In this document: positions 27,550 through 37,132 of the stretch, piece after piece | How the letters are laid out: each line of letters opens with the position of its first letter | Numbering within the stretch: position 1 is the stretch's first letter | DNA from: Burkholderia cepacia GG4 | Lineage (GTDB): Bacteria > Pseudomonadota > Gammaproteobacteria > Burkholderiales > Burkholderiaceae | Assembly (NCBI RefSeq): GCF_000292915.1 | Contig: NC_018514.1 | Location: forward strand, 2,728,001-2,792,000 | Direction: 5' to 3' | Length of the DNA: 64,000 bases | Program-made: the position numbers and the translations under genes | The notes under the pieces: generated by a model | What the model saw: the letters and a program-made list of their open reading frames with translations, nothing else | What the model was told of the DNA's origin: nothing | The model's database searches: none

Positions 27550-27819
27550 TCAGGAGGGGGTGCGGGCGAGCGATGCGGCGCCGTGGTTTTCGCCGGGCAG
27601 TTCGGCGCCGTGCGAGCGGATCGCCGCGATCAGTTCGGCCGGCGTGATCTCGTAGCGGACCTCGCGGTGAATGCCGGGCTTGCGCTCGTCGATCTCGATC
27701 AGCAGCACGCTCTTGCCGTCGGCGGTCGATTCGAGCCGGAGCGAGCGCAGTTCACGGCCGTCGGCCGGGTCGTGTTCGGTGAGCAGGGTCATTGCCCCGG
27801 ATGAGCCGGTAGTGCGCAT
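27550..27819 (-). CDS. Small conserved hypothetical protein
   Basis: An 89-residue protein whose start ATG 27819 has AGGA eight bases upstream; a second in-frame ATG at 27792 is possible. It looks like a small alpha/beta protein (RSLRLESTADGKSVLLIEIDERKPGIHREVRYEITPAELIAAIRSHG). The strand-rich middle followed by a terminal helix is common in small Burkholderia proteins of unknown role. There is no signal peptide and no metal-binding motif. Confidence 0.65.
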   Translation of the reverse strand: MRTTGSSGAMTLLTEHDPADGRELRSLRLESTADGKSVLLIEIDERKPGIHREVRYEITPAELIAAIRSHGAELPGENHGAASLARTPS

Positions 27820-28140
27820 CGAACCTATCCTCGTGTCGTGGATGCCGTATTGGCGAAGATGTCGTTGTTGAATGCAGCTTGACGAAGTTTAACGCGAACG
27901 GGCGGCAATACGGAGCATTTTCGTGGGCGCGAAATGAGGGCTGCACCAGCCATCCTTCGGATGTTTGGTCCGTTTCGCGGGCCTTGTGGGACAGGTCCGG
28001 GCTCCGGATCGCGGATCGGACGGCGCCCTGCTTCGCAACCGTATGACGAAAGCGTGTAATCGGATAATCTCGAAGGATTATCGGCACGACGGCGAAGCCT
28101 GATCCAGGGCTGTCGCGTGCAGCCTCGATCCGGGACCCTC
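27820..28140. other. Gene-free region before the GNAT gene
   Basis: About 320 bases between a minus-strand hypothetical and the plus-strand GNAT gene. The 27840-27930 part is moderately AT-rich and may hold the promoter of the minus-strand gene. An imperfect repeat around ataatctcgaaggattatcgg (near 28062-28083) could pair. No gene or terminator is seen. Confidence 0.35.
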
Positions 28141-28701
28141 ATGGCCAACATCACGATCCGACACAGCGAAACGAAAGATATCGACGCGATCCGGCAGATC
28201 GCCGCGGCCCCGGCCGTCTATGCAAACACGCTGCAGGCGCCGTTCCCGTCGCTCGAAAAATGGGCGCAACGTATCGACGGCATACGCGAACGGGGTTTCA
28301 GCCTCGTCGCCGAGCTCGACGGTGAGGTGGTCGGCCATCTCGGGCTCACCCCGGAACAGAACCCAAGGCGGCGCCATGTGGCCGGGTTCGGGATGATGGT
28401 CAAGGCGTCGCACCACGGGCGCGGCATCGGTAACCGGCTGCTGGCCGCCGCGATCGATCTGGCGGAAAACTGGCTGAGCATTACGCGGATCGAACTGACG
28501 GTGTACGCGGACAACCGCGCGGCGATCGCGCTGTACGAGAAGCACGGGTTCCGGATCGAGGGCGAGTCGCCGGACTTCGCGCTGCGCGACGGCGAGTACG
28601 TATCCACCTGCCACATGGCGCGGCTCAGGCGTGTGGCCCGGCCGTCTGCCGGCGGCATTCGGAATCCCGACGCGCCCCTCTCCGCTGACGCTCGCGACTG
28701 A
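28141..28701 (+). CDS. GNAT-family N-acetyltransferase
   Basis: A 186-residue GNAT with the usual beta-alpha order: ITIRHSETKDIDAIRQIAAAPAVYANTLQAPFPS at the N-terminus, the acetyl-CoA-binding GMMVKASHHGRGIGNRLLAAAID (H-G-R-G-I-G), and NRAAIALYEKHGFRIEGE as the C-terminal signature. The sequence resembles the RimJ/RimL-like and aminoglycoside/antibiotic acetyltransferase group. The acceptor substrate is unknown. ATG 28141 is used rather than the upstream GTG. The final 18 residues extend beyond the domain and look disordered. Confidence 0.85.
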   Translation: MANITIRHSETKDIDAIRQIAAAPAVYANTLQAPFPSLEKWAQRIDGIRERGFSLVAELDGEVVGHLGLTPEQNPRRRHVAGFGMMVKASHHGRGIGNRLLAAAIDLAENWLSITRIELTVYADNRAAIALYEKHGFRIEGESPDFALRDGEYVSTCHMARLRRVARPSAGGIRNPDAPLSADARD

Positions 28702-29867
28702 CGCCGTGTTCGCCCGGGGCGCAGCCAGCGGGAACGCACGGTGTGTGCAAGACCGCCAGAATCGGCCGGCATGCCTGTGTCCGGTCGAATCCGGATCGAT
28801 TCCATTTTCTGCCTGGTTCCATTTCTGCGCGCCGGTTCCTGTCGGAACCGGCGGGTGAGCGTTGCTTGCCTCCTTCCTTGGTTTCCTTATCTTGCGTTGC
28901 CGCTCCGGCTCGATGATCGGGGGCGCGTCGCGCATCAAACGGCATTCGCGAGAATGCGCTGATTTTGAATATGCAGGTATTCGACTTGATTGAATTATTG
29001 AAATCGAGAAATGAGACGTTTTGAAATATCAAATGAGACAATGGAGGGGTATTGGGATTGCACCTTTTTGCGAGGCTCTGTTTAATAAAAGGTTTTTCTA
29101 AATATCGGCGAAATTGGCGGTAATTTTGACGATGTTTGACAAATAAATGGCGGCTGTTTGTAATTTTGAGAGGCCGTTTCTTAAAATTGATGGATATAAT
29201 CCGTTCGCGATTTTGGTAAGGGAGATGGATTTAATTCCAGTCGATCCGAAAAAAAGAGAGCGGATTGCGGAAGTGATGGAGACCCGCCAGTCGCATAGAA
29301 CGATAGTGTCGATCCCGGGCCGGATACCCGGCTGGATCGAACACTGAATAAAGCAGAGCCGGTCCAGAACTGGCGGGTGCGTTCGAGAACGCTATCGATC
29401 CCGCAGGCCGTGCATGAGAGAGCAGAAGTCCATTCGCTACGGGGAAGTATCAAAATGCCGTGGAACATCCTGTCCGTAATCGGCGCTCGACCGCAAGCCG
29501 CCGCGATGCCGCAAGTCGTCGACGTTGTTGTCGCGATGCCGGCACTCGAATCTGTCGTTCGCCTGAACGACGTCACCCCCTCCAATGGCCCGGGCAAATA
29601 GTCCCGTACGCCGTCGACGTTGCCGCGCATTCGTCACGCGCCCGGCGACACCTTCGAAATTGAGTCTGTAAGGCCGCTCGAGCGGCATCGATAACCGGCA
29701 GCTGAAGATCGTCCGCATCGACGCGGATGCGTCGTCACGCGCGGAAATCGTTACGCATGTTCTCGTATCAGTTGGTTGGCCAGCGCGGCCGGGATGCTCG
29801 AGAGCATACAAAGATTCGCACTACTGATTTGTAACGCAACTCTACTTTAAAAAAGGGGAAATACGAT
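28702..29867 (+). promoter_or_regulatory. AT-rich intergenic region upstream of the adhesin
   Basis: Nearly 1.2 kb without a supported gene. Positions of about 28960-29350 are strikingly AT-rich for this genome. A near-perfect hairpin lies at 28830-28853 (stem CGCCGGTTCC / GGAACCGGCG, no T-run) and the palindrome GCCGCTCGAGCGGC at 29673-29686. Small frames at 29147-29347 and 29377-29601 are possible but unsupported. The composition suggests an H-NS-bound regulatory region for the adhesin (inference). Confidence 0.5.
29136..29164 (+). promoter_or_regulatory. Strong sigma70-type promoter match
   Basis: TTGACA at 29136-29141, a 17-base spacer, then TGTAAT at 29159-29164. This is a perfect -35 and a five-of-six -10 within AT-rich DNA. 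It is about 700 bases before the adhesin start, so it would give a long leader or drive a small unrecognised transcript. Confidence 0.45.
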
Positions 29868-32800
29868 ATGGAGAAGAAGCAGATTTCGATGCTCGTGGCG
29901 GCGATGTTCGCCGGAGTAGGCATCATGAGTGCAGGGCTCGTTCATGCGCAGAGCAACTTCGTCGACCGCGGCAATCCGGACAACGCGCTCAATGGGCAGT
30001 GTATCGACGGAACGAACCCGCTTTGCGTTGCGACCAAGAGTGGCCAGTATGTCGCTGTGAGCACCGCGAGCTATACCGCGGGCAACAACGCGAAGGCAGG
30101 CGCCGCCGGCATCGCGATCGGCGATCGGGCCAACGCGAACAGCAAGGACACCAGCAGCGGCGGTGGCGGTGCCACCGCAATTGGCGTCGGTGCACAGGCG
30201 CTTGCCAATTCGGCGACGGCGATCGGCACGGTCGCTCTCGCGCAAGGCAACACGGCACTCGCGATCGGACGTCAATCGGCCGCAGTCGGCGATTACTCGA
30301 TGGCGCTCGGCAACGTCGCGGATGCGCACGGGAAGAGCTCGATCGCACTCGGCCATTCGGCGCTTGCGCAAGGCGATCGCTCGGTCGCGATCGGCGGCGC
30401 AAATCCGACGGCGAGCGACGGCGTGTCGAACGGTGCAGCCTATGACGCCGCCACGCAGACGCGTGCGGCAGGCACGCAATCCGTCGCGATCGGCGCAGGT
30501 GCTCAGACCAACGGCGACAACCAGATCGCGATCGGCTCGGGCAGCGTCGGTGCGGCGAACAACACGAACCAGCCGGTGTTCGGCGGCACGGCCGCACCGG
30601 TCGGCGGCGCGGTTTCGTTCGGTTCGATCGGCAACGAGCGTCAGCTGAAGAACGTCGCGGCCGGCGTGGATGGCACGGATGCCGTCAACATTGCGCAGCT
30701 GAAGTCGGTCAACGACGGCCTGACGGCGAGCATCGGAAACGTCGATTCGCGCGTGACGAACCTGAGCACGACGGTCGGCGGCCAGATCACGACCATCAAC
30801 ACGTCGCTGTCGACGGCAACGACCAATATCACCAATCTGCAAGCGGCCGACCTGCTGAACGTGAAATACACCGACAGCACGCACACCGCAATCTCGCTCG
30901 ACGGCAACGGCGGCACGACGATCGGCAACGTGAAGGCGGGTGTCGCCGACACGGACGCGGTGAACGTCGGCCAGCTGAACAGCGGCCTGTCGACGGTGCA
31001 AGGCAATGTCAATACGCAGATCACCAACCTCGGCTCGTCGCTGAGCACGTCGATCGTCGACGCGACGAAGGACGCGGTCCAGTATGACGGCGGCGCGCAC
31101 GACAGCGTGACGCTCGGGGGCGTGAACGCCACTTCACCGGTCGGTCTGCATAACGTGGCGACGGGCACCGCCGACACGGACGCGGTGAACGTCAAGCAAC
31201 TGAACAGCGGCATCAGCACCGCGGTTGCACCGATCAACCAGAACATCACGAACCTGCAGACGTCGCTCAGCACGACCAATCAGACGATCGACAATCTGAA
31301 CACGAGCGTCACGAACATCGGCACGTCGCTGAGCACGGCCACGTCGAACATCACGCAACTGCAACAGGCGGATGCACGCAATGTGAAGTACGACGGCCAG
31401 TCGGGCTTCGATACGGTGACGCTGCAGGGCACCAACGGCACCAAGATCAAGAATGTCGCGGATGGCAAGGATGTGCACGATGCGGTGAATGTCGGCCAGC
31501 TCGACGGCGGCCTGTCGTCGCTCAGCACGAGCGTGACGAACAACGTCAATTCGCAGATCAGCAATCTCAGCACGACGATCAACAGCCAGATCGGTGCGGC
31601 CACGAAGAACGCGGTGCAGTACGACGACGACGCTCACACGAGCGTCACACTCGGCGGGCAAGGTGCGAGCGGCCCGGTGAGCCTGCACAACGTCGCGGAT
31701 GGGGTCGCGAACAACGATGCCGTCAACGTCGGTCAATTGAACGGCGCGATTTCTCCGATCCGGTCGTCGCTGTCGTCGGCCGTGACGAACATCACCAACC
31801 TGCAAGGCAATGTGACCAGCCTGAGCACGTCGCTCGGCGCGACCAACCAGAACGTCACGAACCTGAGCTCGAGCCTTGCCGGCACGCAGACGGACGTGTC
31901 GAGCCTGCAGGCGGCCGACAAGCGAAACGTGAAATACGACGGTGCGGAAGGCTTCGATTCCGTGACGCTCGCGGGCCCGAACGGCACGAAGGTGACGAAC
32001 GTCAAGGCGGCCGAGCTGTCGACGACGAGCACCGATGCGGTGAACGGCTCGCAACTGTATGCGACCAACCAGACGGTGGCGAAGCAGGGCGACTCGATCA
32101 CGCAGATCGGTGGCCAGGTCACGCAGAACACGACCAGCATCGGCGCGCTGCAACAGGATGCGCTGCAATGGTCGGCAGCGGCCGGCGCATACGATGCCTC
32201 GCACGGTAGCGGTTCGGCGCAGAAGATCACGAACGTTGCGGCCGGCGATGTGTCGGCGACGAGCACGGACGCAATCAACGGCGCGCAACTGCAGCGCGTG
32301 CAGGACCAGATCGGCACGCAGATCGGTGGGGCGACGAAGAATGCGGTCGTATACGACACGGATACGAACGGCAATCGTCTGAATTCGGTGACGCTCGCGG
32401 GCGGGGCTGCCGGCGCGGTGAAGATCGCGAACGTCGCGCCGGGTTCGCTCGACGCGAACAGCACCGATGCGGTCAACGGCTCGCAGCTGTACGCGACCAA
32501 CCAGAATGTCGCGACGCAGACGACGCGGGTCGATAACCTGACGACGAACGTTTCGACGCTGACGAGCAACCTGGCGACCACGAATACGAACGTCACGAAC
32601 CTGCAGCAGGCGGACAAGCTGAACGTCAAGTACGACGGAAGCGACAAGAACACCGTCACACTCGGCGGTGCGGGCCACGTCCCGGTCAAGCTGTCGAACG
32701 TCGCGGACGGGGTGGCAAACAACGACGCCGTCAACGTCGGTCAACTGTCGAAGGTCACCGGCAATCTGCAGCAGCAGATCACCACGCAAGGCGGCACGAT

Positions 32801-34760
32801 CACGTCGATCGATCAACGCGTGACGACGAATACCACCAGCATTTCGGCGCTAAAGCAGGACGCGCTGCAATGGAATGCGACGCTCGGCGCGTACGACGCA
32901 AGCCACGGCAGCAGTGCGCCGCAGCAGATCGCCAACCTCGCGCAAGGCGTGAAGGGCACCGACGCGGTCAACGTCGATCAGTTGAATAGTGCGGTGAAGG
33001 AAGGCGTCGGCGCGCTCGATTCGCTCGCGGTGAAGTACGACGATGCGAGCAAGCGGCAGGTTTCGCTCGGCGCCGGCAATGACGGCGTGCCGGTGCGCGT
33101 GACGAACGTCGCGGAAGGTGGCGTCTACGCCGGCAGCAGCGATGCGGTGAACGGCTCGCAACTGCGCTACGCTACCGACAGCGTCGCGGCTGCACTCGGC
33201 GGCGGTGCCTCGGCGAACCCGAACGGTTCGATCAATGCGCCGAAGTACGACGTCGGCGGCGACACGTTCAATAACGTCGGTGACGCGCTCGGCAACATCG
33301 ACCACCGCGTCGCGATCAACGCGACGACGATCCAGAACCACGAAACGCGTATCGGCAACGCGGAAACGAATATCGTCAATAACACGAAGGCCATCGCAGG
33401 CTTGCAGCAAGACGCGCTGCAATTCGATCCGGTCGTCGGCGCCTACAACGCAGCGCGAGGCGGCGCGGCCACGAAGATCTCCAGCGTGGCGGACGGCAAT
33501 GTCGCGGCGGGCAGCACGGACGCGGTGAACGGCGGTCAGTTGTTCGGCGTGAAATCGGATCTCGAACAGCAGATCACGAACGTGTCGAACCAGGCCGGCG
33601 AGGCCGTGAAGAACGTCGTGAAATACGATGTGGACGCGAGCGGCAACCGTTTGAATTCCGTGTCGCTCGTCGGCGGCGACGTCACGTCGCCCGTCGTGTT
33701 GAAGAACGTCGCGGCCGGCGTGGCCGATACCGACGCGGTGAACGTGAAGCAATTGAAGGGCGTGCAGTCGAACATCGACGTGCTCGGTGCGCTGGCCGTC
33801 ACGTACGACGACAGCTCGAAGCACGTCATCACGCTCGGCGGCGGCGCGGGCGGCACGAAGATCACCAACGTGCAGGCCGGCACGCTCAGCGCAACCAGCA
33901 CGGACGCGGTGAACGGCTCGCAGCTCCACGCGACGAACCAGCAAGTCGCGCAGAACACGACCGACATCTCGAACCTGCAGCAGAACGTGACCAATGTCGC
34001 GAACGGCAAAGCCGGCCTCGTGCAGCAGCAGGATCCGAACGGGCAGATCACGGTCGGCGCGGGTACCGGCGGCACGTCGGTGAATTTCGCCAACGGCGCC
34101 AACGCGGATCGCGTGCTGACGGGCGTGGCCGCGGGCGTCAACAGCAATGACGCGGTGAACCTCGGTCAGCTCGACAGCGCGCTCCAGGGCGTCAGGGCCG
34201 ACCAGCAGGTCAAGGGCGTCGCCACCGATGCGAACACGAACTGGATCGCCCGCGCGGATGCGGGTTCGTTCGGATCGACCGCGACGGCTACCGGCAACAA
34301 CTCGGTGGCCGTCGGGCAGGGCTCGGTTGCGGATCGCGACAACACGTTCTCCGTCGGCGCGACCGGCAACGAACGTCAGATCACCCATGTCGCGGCCGGT
34401 ACGGCGCCGACCGATGCGGTGAACGTGCAGCAGCTCAATGACAACGTCGCGGCAGCGTCGGCGGCATCGCGCGGCTACACGGATCAACGTGTCGGCCAGG
34501 TGTACAACGACCTGAACACCGTCAAGAAGGACATGTTCGGCGGCGTTGCGTCGGCGATGGCCGTTGCCGGTCTTCCGCAACCGACCGCACCGGGGCGTTC
34601 GATGGTGACGGCCGCCACGGCGAACTACCGCGGCCAGCAAGGTTTCGCGGCGGGTTATTCGTACGTGACGCAGAACGAGAAGTGGGTCGTGAAAGCGTCC
34701 GTCACGGGCAACACCCGTTCGGACTTCGGCGCGGTCGTCGGCGCGGGCTACCAGTTCTGA
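29868..34760 (+). CDS. Trimeric autotransporter adhesin (YadA-like)
   Basis: A 1630-residue surface adhesin. Residues 1-28 are a plain signal peptide (ends VHAQ) without the extended N-terminal region many such proteins carry. The head has YadA/Hep-Hag repeats (ATAIGVGAQALANSATAIG, SMALGNVADAHGKSSIALG). Long stalk regions follow, with repeated neck motifs (TDAVNVGQLN, STDAVNGSQLYATNQ) and coiled coils rich in ITNL and LST. The last 80 residues are the YadA membrane anchor ending in Phe. Three chains would form one barrel and mediate adhesion or serum resistance. AAAGGGG lies upstream of the ATG. Internal repetitiveness makes phase or length variation by recombination plausible. Confidence 0.95.
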   Translation: MEKKQISMLVAAMFAGVGIMSAGLVHAQSNFVDRGNPDNALNGQCIDGTNPLCVATKSGQYVAVSTASYTAGNNAKAGAAGIAIGDRANANSKDTSSGGGGATAIGVGAQALANSATAIGTVALAQGNTALAIGRQSAAVGDYSMALGNVADAHGKSSIALGHSALAQGDRSVAIGGANPTASDGVSNGAAYDAATQTRAAGTQSVAIGAGAQTNGDNQIAIGSGSVGAANNTNQPVFGGTAAPVGGAVSFGSIGNERQLKNVAAGVDGTDAVNIAQLKSVNDGLTASIGNVDSRVTNLSTTVGGQITTINTSLSTATTNITNLQAADLLNVKYTDSTHTAISLDGNGGTTIGNVKAGVADTDAVNVGQLNSGLSTVQGNVNTQITNLGSSLSTSIVDATKDAVQYDGGAHDSVTLGGVNATSPVGLHNVATGTADTDAVNVKQLNSGISTAVAPINQNITNLQTSLSTTNQTIDNLNTSVTNIGTSLSTATSNITQLQQADARNVKYDGQSGFDTVTLQGTNGTKIKNVADGKDVHDAVNVGQLDGGLSSLSTSVTNNVNSQISNLSTTINSQIGAATKNAVQYDDDAHTSVTLGGQGASGPVSLHNVADGVANNDAVNVGQLNGAISPIRSSLSSAVTNITNLQGNVTSLSTSLGATNQNVTNLSSSLAGTQTDVSSLQAADKRNVKYDGAEGFDSVTLAGPNGTKVTNVKAAELSTTSTDAVNGSQLYATNQTVAKQGDSITQIGGQVTQNTTSIGALQQDALQWSAAAGAYDASHGSGSAQKITNVAAGDVSATSTDAINGAQLQRVQDQIGTQIGGATKNAVVYDTDTNGNRLNSVTLAGGAAGAVKIANVAPGSLDANSTDAVNGSQLYATNQNVATQTTRVDNLTTNVSTLTSNLATTNTNVTNLQQADKLNVKYDGSDKNTVTLGGAGHVPVKLSNVADGVANNDAVNVGQLSKVTGNLQQQITTQGGTITSIDQRVTTNTTSISALKQDALQWNATLGAYDASHGSSAPQQIANLAQGVKGTDAVNVDQLNSAVKEGVGALDSLAVKYDDASKRQVSLGAGNDGVPVRVTNVAEGGVYAGSSDAVNGSQLRYATDSVAAALGGGASANPNGSINAPKYDVGGDTFNNVGDALGNIDHRVAINATTIQNHETRIGNAETNIVNNTKAIAGLQQDALQFDPVVGAYNAARGGAATKISSVADGNVAAGSTDAVNGGQLFGVKSDLEQQITNVSNQAGEAVKNVVKYDVDASGNRLNSVSLVGGDVTSPVVLKNVAAGVADTDAVNVKQLKGVQSNIDVLGALAVTYDDSSKHVITLGGGAGGTKITNVQAGTLSATSTDAVNGSQLHATNQQVAQNTTDISNLQQNVTNVANGKAGLVQQQDPNGQITVGAGTGGTSVNFANGANADRVLTGVAAGVNSNDAVNLGQLDSALQGVRADQQVKGVATDANTNWIARADAGSFGSTATATGNNSVAVGQGSVADRDNTFSVGATGNERQITHVAAGTAPTDAVNVQQLNDNVAAASAASRGYTDQRVGQVYNDLNTVKKDMFGGVASAMAVAGLPQPTAPGRSMVTAATANYRGQQGFAAGYSYVTQNEKWVVKASVTGNTRSDFGAVVGAGYQF

Positions 34761-35104
34761 CGCACGCCGACATCGCGGGGCCGCGCACGTCCGTCAAGTG
34801 CGCGGCGAGCCGCTGCGAACCTGCCCGTTCGGGGCGGTTCGCAGCCGGCAGGCGACGAAGCGACTCATGCCGGACCGGCTGCCGCATCCCGCCGAAGGCG
34901 GTGCTTCGCGCCGCCCGATCACCGCGGCCGTTTGGCGCTCGGTGAACCGGCGCAGGCAAGCGGATCCGATAGCGGGCACGGCGCATCCCGTTACGGGGCG
35001 GCGCTGCAATCGCCCTAGGCGTGGATTGCCGCTCGGATGACCGTGGCGCGTCGCCCGTTCCGATCCACGACAACGACATTCGCAATAAAAAATGCGAGGA
35101 CAAC
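34761..35104. other. Gene-free region between the adhesin and the AraC gene
   Basis: About 340 GC-rich bases. A hairpin with arms CTGCGAACC / GGTTCGCAG lies near 34815-34850 and could act as an end signal for the adhesin transcript, but there is no T-run. The 35060-35100 part is AT-rich and carries GAGG before the AraC start. Confidence 0.35.
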
Positions 35105-36151
35105 ATGGCTTCCGGGGAAGTCTATCTTTCGACCGACCACATCGAGCCCGCGCTGCGGGACGAGTACTGGCGCGACGTCACGCGGCCCATCGCGGAAACG
35201 TCCCTGATAGCGGATCACGGCGACGCGCGTCTGGCAGGTACGCTCGTGTCGCGCATGGTCGGCGAGATGCTGCTGTGGCGTGCATCATTCAATGCACAAG
35301 CGTACCGGCGCGATCGCCGCACGATCGAACAAAGCGGCCTCGACCAGTACGTCGTGCAGCTCGTGCAGGAGGGCGCGCACGTCGGTCATTTCGACGGCGT
35401 CGACGCGCGCGCGCAGGCGGGAGACATCTATGTGATCGACCTTGCCCGGCCGCTGAGCAGCCAGGTGGACCCGGGCGCATCCCTCGCGGTCGTCATGCCG
35501 CGCGACGGGCTCGAGCGGGTGGCCGACGGACGGAATCTGCACGGCGCGGTGCTTGGCGCGGACAAGGGAACCACGCGCCTGCTCGCCGACTATCTGAGAG
35601 GGGTGCACCGGGTCGCGGCGCATGTGTCGACGCCGCAGGCGACCGCGGTGCAGGACGCACTGGTGGCGCTGCTCGCGGCCGGGTTACTGGACGCGTCACA
35701 CGGGGACGACGTGGGCCTCGCGACGCACGGCACCGTCCTGCGCAGACGGATCGTGCGGTACATCGCGGGTCACGTAACGGATCGCGATCTCGGCCCCGAA
35801 TCGCTGATGGCGTACTTCCGCATTTCGCGTGCGCACCTGTATCGCGTGTTCGAGATGGACGGCGGTGTCGCGCGTTTCATTCGCGCCCGCCGTCTCGATC
35901 TCGCGTATCGGGCGCTTGTCGATCCGCGGTCGAGCGGGCAGTCGATCAAGGAAATCGCGCTGCGCCACGGTTTTTCGAGCAGCGACCGGTTCGTGCACGC
36001 GATCCGTCAGCGCTTCGGCATGACGGCGAGCGAGATCAGGAGGGGGCACGCGAAGCTCGCGGCGCCCGCGCATGATTTGTCGCGGTTGCACGGTTATTTC
36101 GCGCGTTACGCGGTGGTGCCGCAGCCGAAACCGGGGACGAGCGATCGATGA
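35105..36151 (+). CDS. AraC-family transcriptional regulator
   Basis: A 348-residue regulator. The N-terminal part (about 20-200) is an AraC-binding-like domain of the FeaR/PF14525 kind (GLDQYVVQLVQEGAHVGHFDG, GDIYVIDLARPLSSQ). The C-terminal AraC HTH covers about 240-335, with LMAYFRISRAHLYRVFEMDGG and the second helix pair IKEIALRHGFSSSDRFVHAIRQRFGMTASEIR. ATG 35105 has GAGG eight bases upstream. It follows the adhesin in the same direction, so adhesin control is possible but untested. A relative of its HTH domain survives as a fragment at 36478-36890. Confidence 0.88.
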   Translation: MASGEVYLSTDHIEPALRDEYWRDVTRPIAETSLIADHGDARLAGTLVSRMVGEMLLWRASFNAQAYRRDRRTIEQSGLDQYVVQLVQEGAHVGHFDGVDARAQAGDIYVIDLARPLSSQVDPGASLAVVMPRDGLERVADGRNLHGAVLGADKGTTRLLADYLRGVHRVAAHVSTPQATAVQDALVALLAAGLLDASHGDDVGLATHGTVLRRRIVRYIAGHVTDRDLGPESLMAYFRISRAHLYRVFEMDGGVARFIRARRLDLAYRALVDPRSSGQSIKEIALRHGFSSSDRFVHAIRQRFGMTASEIRRGHAKLAAPAHDLSRLHGYFARYAVVPQPKPGTSDR

Positions 36152-36477
36152 TGTCGTATCCGGCGAGCACAGGCCGGTGCAGGTTCGCGCGGTCGGACCG
36201 ATGGCCCGTTTGCCGTTCAGTGCATGAAGGCGTTGCGCTCGGTTGAAAAAAAAGCCACACGCATGTGGCTTGTGAAGGCACAAAGATCGGACACGGGGGT
36301 GCCCGATTCGTTAATTATCTTACTAACGCGAATCAAGATGAACGGCGCGGGCGGTGATTCGTCTCTTTAAATGCTTTGAAGTGTCCCATTTCGTCGAATG
36401 ATCGCAGTATCTCGATTCGAATCAGCAATAGCGGTCGATTCGCCGTGACGATGACTGCACACGGTGCACGTATTTAA
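36152..36477. other. Gene-free region between AraC gene and AraC remnant
   Basis: About 330 bases between the intact AraC gene and the decayed one. It is AT-rich near 36300-36430. Apart from the minus-strand terminator at 36245-36271 I see no gene or operator. Confidence 0.4.
36245..36271 (-). terminator. Terminator on the minus strand past the AraC remnant
   Basis: Perfect 8-bp stem AAGCCACA / TGTGGCTT with a four-base loop, followed on the minus strand by eight or more T residues. It sits about 200 bases past the remnant's last codon and was probably that gene's terminator. Confidence 0.8.
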
Positions 36478-36890
36478 TCAACGCCATGTGTGCGATTCGG
36501 TATCTGGCGCCGATTGAAAGTTCGCGAGATGGCGTTGCGGGGAATGCGCGCCTCCTCCGGACGCTGCTGCGTGCATGGCGCCGTCGCGCTGCGCGTCGCT
36601 GGGTGTAAAACCGAAATGCGAGCGGAACGCCCGCAGAAACTGCGCGCTGCTCGAGAATCCGTACTCGGCCGCGATCGCGCCGATCGGACGCGCGGGGCCG
36701 CGCTGATACCTGAGTGCCAGGTAGGCCGCGTCGAGTCGCTTGTTGCGGATGAGCCTGGTCACGCCGCCATCTTCGGCAAAGGCCCGGTACAGGGGGGCGC
36801 GCGAAATCCGGAACCGGCACATCAGCGACTCGGGATTCAGTTCCGGGCGCGGGAACGTGCGAGATTTGTTGAGCGCCGGACTCTACACCG
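36478..36890 (-). pseudogene. Truncated AraC-family regulator (HTH domain only)
   Basis: On the minus strand, 36822-36478 encodes an AraC DNA-binding domain (MCRFRISRAPLYRAFAEDGG, IGAIAAEYGFSSSAQFLRAF, HFGFTPSDAQRDG). The same frame continues upstream with PELNPESL, which belongs to the domain linker, but meets a TAG within about 25 codons. No sensory domain is found further upstream in any minus-strand frame. It is therefore the 3' end of a regulator of normally 320-340 residues. The HTH resembles that of the intact AraC gene nearby, so the pair may stem from a duplication or related acquisitions. Confidence 0.75.
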
Positions 36891-37132
36891 ATGTGCAAAT
36901 GCGAGTTTCCCCTTGCGACCAACATCGGTACGCGCGTAATTCGCATTGCTGAATTCGACGCGTAATAACCATTCGAAAACTTATTCGTTAGACGATCGGC
37001 GCGTGCGCGGTATGGTTCGATGATTTGGCGTGCGGCGCACCCGTACGTCGGCGCGCCAACGTTTCCATCGCCGAAATTCGCGCGACAGCGGCGCGCGATG
37101 CACCCGCCTTCTTCTCTACGGAACCCGCTTCG

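Noticed and set aside
29147..29347. 66-residue frame in the AT-rich region
   Set aside because: Its start lies inside the promoter spacer, the internal ATG has a poorly spaced ribosome site, and the product has no family signal.
35021..35104. 28 extra N-terminal residues of the AraC regulator
   Set aside because: The ATG at 35105 has a well-placed GAGG and the upstream residues do not resemble the family.
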